Assembly (NCBI RefSeq): GCF_900605495.1
Contig: NZ_LR027603.1
Location: 310,001-374,000 of the forward strand
Reading direction: 5' to 3'
DNA from: Bacilliculturomica massiliensis
Lineage (GTDB): Bacteria > Bacillota > Clostridia > Peptostreptococcales > Anaerovoracaceae
DNA: 64,000 bases
The position numbers and the translations under genes were made by a program. Under the pieces are notes generated by a model. That model had not been told where the DNA came from, did no database searches, and saw only the letters and a program-made list of their open reading frames with translations. Shown here one piece after another: positions 17,005 to 25,470 of the stretch. Positions within the stretch are counted from its first letter, which is position 1, and every line of letters begins with the position of its first letter.

Positions 17005-20000
17005 TATCGCAGCGCCTCCTTCAGCCGTGCGGCATCCAGCGACAGCAATTCAAAGGCGGTCCAGCCTTTTTTTTCACAGATGGCGGCGGTTTCTTCGCTG
17101 ATGGATTCAGCAAATACGATGACGCCCCTGTCTTCCCAGGACATAACGATATCTCCACTTAAGAGAGCGTGTTTGATCACTGTCGTCAGATAATCGGGAA
17201 GAGGAACATTCTGCTCGTCCAGGGCCGTGATGATGGATTGGACATTTTTATCAAAGAAAGAGAGCATTTCCTTCCAGGACCGAAAGCCGCTGGTCTGATA
17301 CGACTGCTCTTTTTCTATGAATCTGCGCAGCTCGACTTTTTCTTCAACCACGGTCTCCGCTTCGCACAGCACATCGTCGCCCAGGAAATATCGCTCTATA
17401 TAGTCCCATCGCTGCGCGTTGTCAAGTGTTTCTGTAAAGAATCTGCGTAGTATCTTTACTTCGCGTTCGTGTTTCTGTTTTGCCTTGGTAACGTAGCTGT
17501 TGGAGTACTTTATCTCACCGAACACAATGCGGCGGATCTTTTCCGGATCGTTTAAACGAATGAATATTTCCGGCTCCTCGCCGCCCATTACTTCGTAAGT
17601 GGCATAGTCGAAGATAGACAGCATTTTCAGGGCCACAGAATCGTTCCCGTCGGACAGAGGGGGCATAAATTTTGAGATCGAGGTATTCGTATTTCCTTTC
17701 AGATTTCTGATGAAGGGAGAACGTGTTACCGTGCGATTGAGCATTTCTTTGAAGGTACCGTTGGACAGCGTGTACGCCGAGACCGTGTGATCGCTGTAGG
17801 AACGATACTTCACGCATTTTCCCTCGGGATCAGCCAGATGAAAAATAGAATTCACAATGATCCGCGCTTTTGTGATCCCAAATCTTGGGCTGATCGCTTT
17901 TGCAAAATCCTCTAATGTAAAATAGCTTCTTTTAAAGTCAGAATACAGAGTATCCGCGATGTAGGCGAAATCTTCCAGCAGACGATCTCTCAGATCGCAG
18001 AGCAGAAGGTCATCTTTGGTTTCGACCGTAACCCTCTGCCGTACATAAAACATTTCACAGATCTCCGGCATAATGGCTATCTTATCTTTGCCCTTCTGAT
18101 TCTTGTTGAAATACCAGTATTTAAATTGGGGGAAAGACAAGTTGGGATAATGGTTCTCCCAGACAGACTTCAGATCCAGAGAGTAGATATCACCGATATC
18201 GGATATGAAAATGGAATCAGTCTGCTCATCTTTTTTACGCCCAGGGGCAATATAGGAGAAATACTTCCCGTATTCCGAACGGAGAACAGTCTCCTTGTAT
18301 TCTTCCTGTATTACCACGTATGCTTTGGTAAAAATCCCCTGCGGCCGGGAGATCAGGACTTTGAAATTGAACTTGTCATACAGGTCTTTTTCCAGCATCA
18401 AAAGGCAGGTCTTCAGCTTTCCGATCTGGTTATCGCTGTTGTTAGCCGTATCCTTACCTGTGAAAATATAGGTAAAGGATTCGGGAGAGATCAAAAAGCT
18501 CCGATTCTCTTTCTTGTTTTTATAGGTGTTATAGATACCGGAAAGGACAAGATTGATCTGGTACTGTTTAATTTGTGACATACCAAACAGCTTTTGCATG
18601 AAGCTGATGTCGTTGTAATAGTAATCTGTGACGGCATGGCCTGTAAGGCCGGACTTACGCGCGGCCCTGCCGATCTCCTGCACATAATCGCTGAGATTTC
18701 CGGTTACTGCGTAGTGATAAACGTTGACGATATCATTCACGTCCACACCCATACCAAAGGCCTTCGTGGCCAGCATGACCGGCTTCACGCCGCTGCGGAA
18801 TGCTTCAAAGGCTCTGCGCTTACTGTCTGCAAGCGCGGCGGCGCTCTGATCGTTAAGATTTCTGCCGGTGTAGACCGCTACTTTATCCCGGTCGAAATCT
18901 TTTCCTGAAAAACTTTTGATCCCTTTGTAAGCGTCGCCTGCATAAGAAGCATAGGGGAAATATACGATCGTTTTTGTTTGAGAACTGATCCAATCGTTCA
19001 TTCTGCACGCCAGATCGCCGGCTTTTCTGTCTTCATAATCGGGATTGTGCAATTTGTCGAGGGACTTTATGTGAATATCAAACTTGATATCATCCCGTTT
19101 TACATAACCGATATATTTGATGGGGTTTTCCATGTAAAGACTGATGATCGTTTCGCTTACTGAATCATCCAGGCCGCCGTTCACTGCAGTGGCAGTAAAA
19201 GCGCAGATCGGGAAATGCATCACTTTTTTATTTTTGTTATGCTGCGTTTGGATCTGGCTGCGCAGCCGGCTGATGTATCCTCCCAGATACCAGTAATCCG
19301 GGCGGAATCCCACGCCCCAGGTGGTTACGATGTGGGCTTCGTCGATGATGATCAAGCCGATCTCCCGATCGCCGATGAGCGTTTCAATGGAGTAGGAGAG
19401 CAGGGTCTCCGGGCTGAGGTACAACAGATCAGTTTCACCATTTTTCACTTTCTCCAGGACCGCTTCTTTTTCAGCCTGTGAGATCAGATCGGAATTGAAG
19501 GTCTCAGCTTTAAAATAACCTCTTGCATTCAGCTGCTCTTTTTGATCCTGCATCAGGGCCTTGACCGGTTCGATCACGATCGTGAGTTTCCTGTGCTTCT
19601 TTGCAAGATAAACCGCGGGGATCTGGAACATCACAGATTTTCCCGCGCCGGTAGACGCAGTGATAAAAATATCCCTGTAGTCGTGATCTTCAGAAATTGC
19701 CCTTTCCGCCTGGGTCAAAATATCTCCAATGATCTGAGCCTGGCTGATTTCGACCACTTCGTTGCTGATGTCGGGATTTTTATAGAAGCGAAGTTTGCGA
19801 AATGATTCGAAGTTGGGGATCCGGATATGGTTCTTTGCAATATCCATCAGCTCGCTTTCTTTAAAATGGAGAGCTGCCAGAGGATCGGCATTTCTTGAGA
19901 CCGCGATTCCATTATGCTGGCAATATGCGCACAGGGAGACGATATTGCGATCGCTGATCGCGCCTTTTGTCATACTGAAGCTGATGGATCTCGGGGAATT

Positions 20001-20588
20001 CTTCCGGATCTTCACCAGTTCTTTCAAATACAGCGCAATATCATTGGTAATGTGAATGTGAAGATCATACGTCTCCAAATAATTGACCGGATCGGCGGCG
20101 GGGTAAAACTGCTTCGTCGTAACGGTCAGGTTCTTTTCGAGTTCATAGTTATAAAAGCTGACGTAGATCTCCCCGTCGATGATTTCAAGGGCATCATATA
20201 CAGCAAGGAAATTCCTGCATTCCTTTGTGGGCTCAGATGTGATCTCATGTCCGAGATTGCGCTGTATCTCGTCCACCAGATCTACCCCCATGGGAAACTC
20301 AATGGGGTAATACTCCGGGAAGAGATTGTTTATGTAAATGATCACTTCAAGTCCATAATCTTTTGCCGCTAATTCAACACGGTCTTTAATCAATGAATAC
20401 TCTTCGTAAGTCACCCAACGATCGTCATCGTCGTCCATAGAAAGCAGGGCACGGTCCAGCAGGCGGCGAACTTTCACATCAAACTGCAAAACATTTTTCT
20501 TATCGATGATCTCGGAATCCGTGAGGGGGATCGCTGTCAACTGAGATAAGAATCCCAGATCAAATCCCTTGTAGACAAAGAGTTTCAT
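17004..20588 (-). CDS. large RecQ-like SF2 helicase with unknown flanking domains
   Basis: This 1194-residue protein has a RecQ-type helicase core: Walker A ASTGAGKS (311-318), DEAH box (416-419), FTATA (464-468), ATKAFGMGVD (607-616) and QEIGRAARK (637-645). Residues 1-270 and about 700-1194 match nothing recognised. The C-terminal region includes EPEIFIRLNDPEKIRRIVFG and several helical segments, and it is far larger than an ordinary RecQ (about 600 residues). All ATPase motifs look functional. It is transcribed with the downstream NERD helicase (one-base overlap) and lies 31 bp downstream of the MerR gene on the same strand. Base composition is slightly lower in GC than its neighbours. A DNA-targeting defence or repair complex is the best guess. 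Confidence 0.82.
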   Translation of the reverse strand: MKLFVYKGFDLGFLSQLTAIPLTDSEIIDKKNVLQFDVKVRRLLDRALLSMDDDDDRWVTYEEYSLIKDRVELAAKDYGLEVIIYINNLFPEYYPIEFPMGVDLVDEIQRNLGHEITSEPTKECRNFLAVYDALEIIDGEIYVSFYNYELEKNLTVTTKQFYPAADPVNYLETYDLHIHITNDIALYLKELVKIRKNSPRSISFSMTKGAISDRNIVSLCAYCQHNGIAVSRNADPLAALHFKESELMDIAKNHIRIPNFESFRKLRFYKNPDISNEVVEISQAQIIGDILTQAERAISEDHDYRDIFITASTGAGKSVMFQIPAVYLAKKHRKLTIVIEPVKALMQDQKEQLNARGYFKAETFNSDLISQAEKEAVLEKVKNGETDLLYLSPETLLSYSIETLIGDREIGLIIIDEAHIVTTWGVGFRPDYWYLGGYISRLRSQIQTQHNKNKKVMHFPICAFTATAVNGGLDDSVSETIISLYMENPIKYIGYVKRDDIKFDIHIKSLDKLHNPDYEDRKAGDLACRMNDWISSQTKTIVYFPYASYAGDAYKGIKSFSGKDFDRDKVAVYTGRNLNDQSAAALADSKRRAFEAFRSGVKPVMLATKAFGMGVDVNDIVNVYHYAVTGNLSDYVQEIGRAARKSGLTGHAVTDYYYNDISFMQKLFGMSQIKQYQINLVLSGIYNTYKNKKENRSFLISPESFTYIFTGKDTANNSDNQIGKLKTCLLMLEKDLYDKFNFKVLISRPQGIFTKAYVVIQEEYKETVLRSEYGKYFSYIAPGRKKDEQTDSIFISDIGDIYSLDLKSVWENHYPNLSFPQFKYWYFNKNQKGKDKIAIMPEICEMFYVRQRVTVETKDDLLLCDLRDRLLEDFAYIADTLYSDFKRSYFTLEDFAKAISPRFGITKARIIVNSIFHLADPEGKCVKYRSYSDHTVSAYTLSNGTFKEMLNRTVTRSPFIRNLKGNTNTSISKFMPPLSDGNDSVALKMLSIFDYATYEVMGGEEPEIFIRLNDPEKIRRIVFGEIKYSNSYVTKAKQKHEREVKILRRFFTETLDNAQRWDYIERYFLGDDVLCEAETVVEEKVELRRFIEKEQSYQTSGFRSWKEMLSFFDKNVQSIITALDEQNVPLPDYLTTVIKHALLSGDIVMSWEDRGVIVFAESISEETAAICEKKGWTAFELLSLDAARLKEALR

Positions 20589-20619
20589 AGTGACCTTCTT
20601 TCTGTTTCAGTAGTTTTTC

Positions 20620-21075
20620 TTACTTCGTTTTCAGGCCGTGCGCCTTTTCCCAGGCAGGGCGCAGCTCTACGGGAACGTCCTCCCTGCTCAGATCTTCCAG
20701 ACCTGCGCAGGTGCCCGCCAGCTTGGCCTGATTGTAATACCAGCATTTATAATCCAGAAGAGACAGCGTTTCCTGCATCTGCGCGATCTGTTCCCTGACG
20801 GATTCCCGCTGGCGTTCCATCAACGCGGCCCGCTGCTCGATGGTGTCGTCGCCCTCCTGGCACCAGTCCATAAACGCTTTGATCTCCCGAATGGACAGGC
20901 CTGTCCGTTTCAGGCATTCGATGACAGCCAGTGCGGCGCGGTCTTTGTCCTGAAACACCCGAATTCCGCCGCCGGAGCGCTCTACAAAGGGCAGCAGCCC
21001 CTCCTTGTCGTAATAGCGCAGCGTAGAGGCGGGCACGCCCATCTGCTTTGCCATCTCGCCTACTGTACAGAGCAT
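20620..21075 (-). CDS. MerR-family transcriptional regulator
   Basis: This 151-residue protein has the MerR winged helix at the N-terminus (YTVGEMAKQMGV-like start, ASTLRYYDKEGLLP), then RVFQDKDRAALAVIECLKRTGLSIREIK and a dimerisation coiled coil near 80-125. The C-terminus (YKCWYYNQAKLAGTC) resembles the NmlR/AdhR/YraB group, and the protein lacks the CxnC metal-binding pattern of MerR/CueR. AGAGAGGA precedes the ATG. A textbook MerR promoter with a 19-bp spacer lies just upstream, facing away from the gene. The helicase pair follows in the same direction 31 bp downstream and may be co-transcribed. Confidence 0.9.
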   Translation of the reverse strand: MLCTVGEMAKQMGVPASTLRYYDKEGLLPFVERSGGGIRVFQDKDRAALAVIECLKRTGLSIREIKAFMDWCQEGDDTIEQRAALMERQRESVREQIAQMQETLSLLDYKCWYYNQAKLAGTCAGLEDLSREDVPVELRPAWEKAHGLKTK

Positions 21076-21102
21076 AAAAAATCCTCTCTCTTTCTTTTTT
21101 TC

Positions 21103-21133
21103 TTGACTTAAAGTTCACTTCAAGTTGTAAGAT
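21103..21133 (+). promoter_or_regulatory. MerR-type promoter/operator facing a missing divergent gene
   Basis: TTGACT (21103-21108) and TAAGAT (21128-21133) are separated by 19 bp, the long spacer typical of MerR-controlled promoters. The spacer carries a dyad (CTTAAAGT, TC, ACTTCAAG; 7 of 8 pairs). It reads rightward, but no plus-strand gene follows before the convergent permease gene. Confidence 0.7.
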
Positions 21134-21391
21134 ACCCTTGAACTATTAAAGCCACTATATCAGCCGGCAAAAAATAAGTCAAGCGCCGTTCCTCCATTTC
21201 GATTTGGGTTTGCCCGAATCGAAAAAGGGGCGGTGGGGAGCGTAATTCCAAAGGCTACTACACAAAACGCAGAACCAGAAACCCTGAGAAAACTCAATAG
21301 GTTATCGGCTCTGCGTCTTAGCGTCTGGCTCTTTGATAACTGATATATTCATAATAGCCATTCAATCACTCTATCCATGTTTTTCCTTATG
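21134..21391. other. spacer with long hairpin between MerR promoter and ABC cassette
   Basis: No gene is seen. ACGCAGAACC (21267-21276) pairs with GGCTCTGCGT (21307-21316) in 9 of 10 positions over a 30-base loop. It may end transcription of the ABC cassette or mark the junction of the transferred block. DNA changes from GC-rich to AT-rich near 21330. Confidence 0.4.
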
Positions 21392-23104
21392 CTAATCAAC
21401 ATAGATGATGTCCGTAATTTCTCTTTTCGTTATAACTCTCTTTATTCCTGAATTAAAAGTTATTTGCACTCCCCAATAAATTAAGCTGATCAAACAAAAG
21501 TCTACTAAAAAAACGATTATATTCGTGCCAAAGGGCATATAGTCATTTGTAGAAATGGAAAGAGATCTTTGTATCGTTTTTGCTATAAAAATACTGGGGA
21601 CAAGTGTTACAATAAACGCAGTCCACAAAATAGGCAAATAAACGTCGATTAATATTTTACGAATATACTTAATTCGATGCCCTATCATATTAAGTATTAC
21701 GATATCATGAGTGTTGTCTTGGAAATTGATAAATAGAGCGAGAAAAATCAAAACAGCCCCTATAAGAATTCCCGTAGTTTGATTAATTACAGCGCTTGTG
21801 TTATTAGAAACTGCATTTCGACGTAAATAATCAATTCGCTGCGTTTTAGTTATTACATCCACACCTGGTATTTCCTTTGAGCTTAGCATGCCATTATAAG
21901 CACCTGCCGGAATATCAAGAATATCGGTTAGTTGTCGCCCATTTATATAAATACTTTTTGATTTTGCATTAACAGCCATATCTTTTACAATAAATGTATG
22001 TTGGCTGCCCTTTATAACGATCGGCATAGTGTCGCCAATTTCAACGCCGTAAATTTCTGAAAGTTCGGGATTGATGTAAATCGTGCCTGCTTCCGGGGTC
22101 GCAAGTAATTCGTTATTTCGGTTTTTCAATTCATATAGTTTGTTGGAATGATAAAGACCGGTTACGGTTCGCTCTAACTTATAATTACCAATGGAAAAGG
22201 TTGCCGGACTTTCAAGATAAGTCATTGTGTTTTCGTTTATATCCGTTACTTGATATTCTGAGTAATGCGTATCATATTCATAGTTATGGCCTATGGTTTG
22301 AGCGCTGAATACTTTTTCGCTGCTTATGTTCAATGACTGCCCTAATATGATACATACGCTAAATGACGTAACTGCTACAAATATTAACAGTATGGAAATC
22401 GGCTTGCGCAAAGCAATTCGTAATGAAAGCCTGTTTTCCGCAGGTGCAATTTTGCTGATTTTATTAGCCCACAATAGTGCGGCAGAAAAGCGGATTTGTT
22501 CATTATTTCCTGCCAATAAGAAACCTGCTTCTTTGTTTCTTACAAAACCATAGCATAAAAAAGCTACGATAGAAAAAATAGCAGTGGAAACGACAACACC
22601 AATGAGTACGCTAATAATCCCTACATTTTTTGTCAAGTCTGTTACCGCATAAGTTTGCGAATTGGCGTTAATCAAAACATCAGACAAAAAATATCCTCCA
22701 ATCATTCCAAATATCGCGCCCCCAAAAGACAAGATTGCAGTAAAAGCAATAAAATAGATTTGCAGTATGCTATCTTTAAAGCCAAGTGCCTTGATACAAC
22801 CAATCTGTTTTTTGTTGGCTCTGAAAAATCTATAAAAAAACATTACGAACACAAAAGCAGATAGTCCCATGAGTGATATGAAAAATGTATAAGCTAGGGT
22901 CGTATTGGAGTTTAACGCATTTTTATATAGCTGTTGGTTTTCTGTAAGTCCATCAAGAGTGTTCAATACTGCCATGTTTCCATCTATGGAAAACATTACA
23001 AAGAAAAAGGAGAGTGAGGTTAGAATGGTAAGAAGAAATAATAGTGACAGTAAAATTTTGTCTTTTACGATTTGCTTTGATAACTGTTTATACACAAGTC
23101 CCAT
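21392..23104 (-). CDS. FtsX-like ABC transporter permease
   Basis: This membrane permease of about 570 residues has two FtsX-type units. The first hydrophobic helix is near the N-terminus (LLSLLFLLTILTSLSFFFVM). Groups of three to four helices follow (SLMGLSAFVFVMFFYRFF, FTAILSFGGAIFGMIGGYF), then a large extracytoplasmic domain at about 260-420 and a final four-helix bundle. ATG 23104 (MGLVYKQ) is preferred because GGAGG lies eight bases upstream; the longer start at 23119 would lack such spacing. It lies just downstream of the ATPase gene in a four-gene AT-rich cassette. The family includes peptide-antibiotic exporters (BceB-like) and MacB-like machines; the substrate is unknown. Confidence 0.85.
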   Translation of the reverse strand: MGLVYKQLSKQIVKDKILLSLLFLLTILTSLSFFFVMFSIDGNMAVLNTLDGLTENQQLYKNALNSNTTLAYTFFISLMGLSAFVFVMFFYRFFRANKKQIGCIKALGFKDSILQIYFIAFTAILSFGGAIFGMIGGYFLSDVLINANSQTYAVTDLTKNVGIISVLIGVVVSTAIFSIVAFLCYGFVRNKEAGFLLAGNNEQIRFSAALLWANKISKIAPAENRLSLRIALRKPISILLIFVAVTSFSVCIILGQSLNISSEKVFSAQTIGHNYEYDTHYSEYQVTDINENTMTYLESPATFSIGNYKLERTVTGLYHSNKLYELKNRNNELLATPEAGTIYINPELSEIYGVEIGDTMPIVIKGSQHTFIVKDMAVNAKSKSIYINGRQLTDILDIPAGAYNGMLSSKEIPGVDVITKTQRIDYLRRNAVSNNTSAVINQTTGILIGAVLIFLALFINFQDNTHDIVILNMIGHRIKYIRKILIDVYLPILWTAFIVTLVPSIFIAKTIQRSLSISTNDYMPFGTNIIVFLVDFCLISLIYWGVQITFNSGIKRVITKREITDIIYVD

Positions 23105-23109
23105 ATTCA

Positions 23110-23805
23110 TTACCTCCATACCATATCATTAGCTCCTATGGGATTTTTGTTTGTAACATCATTATAAATTAATCCATCTTTAATCGTCAGTACACGTTCC
23201 GCTGTGCGGGCGATCTGCTCGTTGTGAGTTGTGAATAGAATGGTTACACCAAAAGTAGATTTCAGATTATGTAATAGTTCTACGACTTTTTTACTATTAG
23301 CCTCGTCCAGTGATCCAGTGGCTTCATCACAAAATAGTAAGTGTGGATTTTTTATAACTGCCCTCGCAATCGCAACTCTCTGTTGTTGACCGCCGGATAA
23401 TTGTGCTGGAAATTTGTCTAAAAAATTGTTAATTTCAAGTATTCGAGTCAATCTATCAAACGCCAGTGATGACATTCCCGGACAAATACCCACCTTAATA
23501 TTTTCTGCTGCTGTGAGGTTATTTAAAAGCAGATAATTTTGAAATACATTTCCTACATTAGCTCGTTTCCAATCGGCAAGCTGCGCCTGTGTAAAATTTG
23601 TTACAGTCTTGTCCCCATGTCGGACGCAGCCAGTAGTGGGCTGTATCATGCCGGAAAGAATATTTAAAAGGGTTGATTTCCCAGAACCACTTGGACCGAG
23701 GATTGCAGTAAAAGTATCTTTATAGACTGAGAGTGTAATTCCTTTGAGTATCTTTTCTTTTCCATAATCTTTAGTTATATTCTCCGCGCTCATAATTGGT
23801 TTCAT
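23110..23805 (-). CDS. ABC transporter ATP-binding protein (MacB/LolD/BceA type)
   Basis: This 231-residue ATPase has Walker A GPSGSGKS (37-44), a Q-loop in VGNVFQNYLLL, signature LSGGQQQR near 135 and Walker B LLFCDEATGSLD near 155, followed by the switch His in LFTTHNEQ. It powers the permease encoded immediately downstream. The codon usage is AT-rich, like the rest of the cassette, and the gene follows DUF3021 after nine bases. Confidence 0.93.
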   Translation of the reverse strand: MKPIMSAENITKDYGKEKILKGITLSVYKDTFTAILGPSGSGKSTLLNILSGMIQPTTGCVRHGDKTVTNFTQAQLADWKRANVGNVFQNYLLLNNLTAAENIKVGICPGMSSLAFDRLTRILEINNFLDKFPAQLSGGQQQRVAIARAVIKNPHLLFCDEATGSLDEANSKKVVELLHNLKSTFGVTILFTTHNEQIARTAERVLTIKDGLIYNDVTNKNPIGANDMVWR

Positions 23806-23813
23806 TTTTGTTT

Positions 23814-24218
23814 CTACCTTGAAATGGCTTTGTAATTTCGTTTTTGTAGTAGCTCGTTTATTTCTTCAATATCTCGTCGCATCTGTAATATGCTAAGTAA
23901 AACACCGATAAAGTAAATTGTTACTGCCATAATAATGAGCGTCCATATCGGTGTACTGCTGTACCATTTGAACAGCGTACTACAAACAATTACAATCCCA
24001 ACTGTATAACCAATATCAAGCATAATCTCAAAGATAGCGTAATTGCTTTCAAATTTATGTGTAAACAGCAGCCCAATATGAATGATGATATTAGCAATAA
24101 ACGATTGAAAGACGCTACTAATAAATAGAAATTTTGCTCCGAATATTGTACCTAAGACAGCTAATATAAGTAAAGTGATTCCTGTACTGCATAAGATATT
24201 GACTATCATTTTTCTCAT
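23814..24218 (-). CDS. DUF3021-type membrane protein
   Basis: This 134-residue protein has four predicted membrane helices (TGITLLILAVLGTIFGA, FIANIIIHIGLLF, MLDIGYTVGIVIVC, WTLIIMAVTIYFIGVLL) and a charged C-terminus. DUF3021 proteins are typically encoded directly after a stand-alone LytTR regulator and are thought to modulate it. Here the start overlaps the LytTR stop by four bases (ATGA), which fits that pairing well. Confidence 0.8.
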   Translation of the reverse strand: MRKMIVNILCSTGITLLILAVLGTIFGAKFLFISSVFQSFIANIIIHIGLLFTHKFESNYAIFEIMLDIGYTVGIVIVCSTLFKWYSSTPIWTLIIMAVTIYFIGVLLSILQMRRDIEEINELLQKRNYKAISR

Positions 24219-24778
24219 ATATTTATCCCTCCCTGCAACGCCTGTTTAATGTCCTTTAAATATTTGCGGGTAATATGGAGTTTTTCTCCATTTTTTAGTG
24301 TTGCTTCCATACGGCTATTGGTAAGGGATTTTATACTTTCCAAAGTGTTGATATTTAAAATGCAGGATTTGCTGATTTGGACAAAACCCAAATGCTCTAA
24401 ATACTCAACTAATTGATATAGTCGAAGATCTGTGCGATACACATTTTCTTCAAGATAAACAAAAGTTTTCTTATCAACACTTTCTATGTAAAAAATGTCC
24501 GAGGTATTTATCAGACGCTCACTGTTTTCACTATTACACTTGAGTTGTGTATCAACTGATTGCATTAAGGTAATCAGCTTTTCGACGCGCCCATTCATTT
24601 CTGCATATCGAATTAAAACTTCAATATCGTTGCAAGTCAAATCTTGTTCTGTTTTTAGAATCATCATATCACCTGTTTCTAACGAGTATATCTTGAAATT
24701 CCAGTATTGCAACATGTTCAATACTGAAATACGATTATTATCGACCAATATACAAGTCTGTTCAAAATTAAGCCTCAT
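24215..24778 (-). CDS. stand-alone LytTR DNA-binding regulator
   Basis: This 187-residue regulator lacks a receiver domain. Its N-terminal ~85 residues are unassigned. The C-terminal half is a LytTR domain (DIFYIESVDKKTFVYLEEN, FVQISKSCILNINTL, GEKLHITRKYLKDIKQAL). It forms the usual pair with the overlapping DUF3021 gene and presumably controls this ABC cassette. Its start overlaps the 3' end of the decayed XRE gene. AT-rich codons suggest acquisition with the cassette. Confidence 0.85.
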   Translation of the reverse strand: MRLNFEQTCILVDNNRISVLNMLQYWNFKIYSLETGDMMILKTEQDLTCNDIEVLIRYAEMNGRVEKLITLMQSVDTQLKCNSENSERLINTSDIFYIESVDKKTFVYLEENVYRTDLRLYQLVEYLEHLGFVQISKSCILNINTLESIKSLTNSRMEATLKNGEKLHITRKYLKDIKQALQGGINI

Positions 24779-24997
24779 TTTGTTGTCTTTCGTTATCTGG
24801 CACCAGCTCGATTATATCAGTAATATCACAATTAAGCGTTTCACAAATTTTAATCAATGTTGCCATAGAAATGTGCTCCCTTTCCCCATGTTGGCGATAT
24901 GGCTTGTCGTGAGGTGGGCTTGCAAGCGTAGCTGCCGCTTGCTCAATTCCCTGTCTGGCGGTATTTTCCAAAGCGGTTTATAGCTTATTTTTATGAT
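24768..24997 (-). pseudogene. XRE-type HTH regulator with frameshift and lost start codon
   Basis: The C-terminal half reads HISMATLIKICETLNCDITD and ends NERQQNEA, typical of small XRE regulators. Shifting the frame by one base at GGGGAAAGGGAGC restores the upstream half (YKPLWK, RELSKRQLRLQAH, LTTSHIANMGKG), so one G has been lost from a GGGG run. The expected start codon reads ATC (plus-strand gat at 24995-24997), nine bases after AAAGG. With two lesions it is very probably inactive. Its stop overlaps the LytTR start, so it once headed this operon. Confidence 0.75.
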
Positions 24998-25470
24998 GTT
25001 ATACTACCTTTCCAGCCTGGTAAATCGGCTTCGGCACTTTATATTTTCAACCATTATACCGCTGTGCTTGATAAAACACAATTTCAATTCCATATTGCAG
25101 TTATACTCCTAAAACTGCGGCATACACAGCTGTTTTATTTGTGTTTCTCTTGTACCTCTATTTGGGGATCAAGCGTTTGATATCCTGCGGCGTGAGGGCA
25201 TTTATCTCTGGTACTATATCAGCGTTCAGCTGGAGCAGATCCTGAAGTTTTTGGCGGCGGGGAGGAAAATGTGGTATAATGTCCGCATAGCGGACATTAT
25301 ATGATTCTGTGCACGGCGGACGCCGTGTGCGGATTATACCATGATGGCCTGCGGCCAGTCATGGTATAATAGTTCCAACCATTGACCTGCGGCGCTGCCG
25401 CGATGGCCCTGTATAAAACGTTTTGTATCCTGGCGCTGAGATCAGCTATTTAGCCATAGCGGAGACTATG
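24998..25470. other. intergenic region with palindrome cluster and promoter-like sequence
   Basis: No gene is evident in these 473 bp. The left part is the former promoter region of the XRE/LytTR cassette. Around 25240-25280, TTGGCG is followed 18 bp later by TATAAT in TGGTATAAT, an extended -10 promoter reading toward TraX. The -10 itself is inside the first palindrome of the cluster at 25273-25370. Confidence 0.5.
25273..25370. repeat. three consecutive perfect palindromes
   Basis: Hairpin 1: TATAATGTCCGC (25275-25286) with its exact complement (25290-25301), loop ATA. Hairpin 2: CACGGCG (25312-25318) with CGCCGTG (25321-25327). Hairpin 3: ATTATACCATGA (25333-25344) with TCATGGTATAAT (25359-25370), enclosing TGGCC/GGCCA. 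TGGTATAAT occurs at both ends and inverted in the middle, so hairpin 1's left arm can also pair with hairpin 3's left arm. Confidence 0.85.

Noticed and set aside
21267-21316. Hairpin considered as an insertion-sequence end
   Set aside because: No transposase and no matching partner repeat were found nearby.
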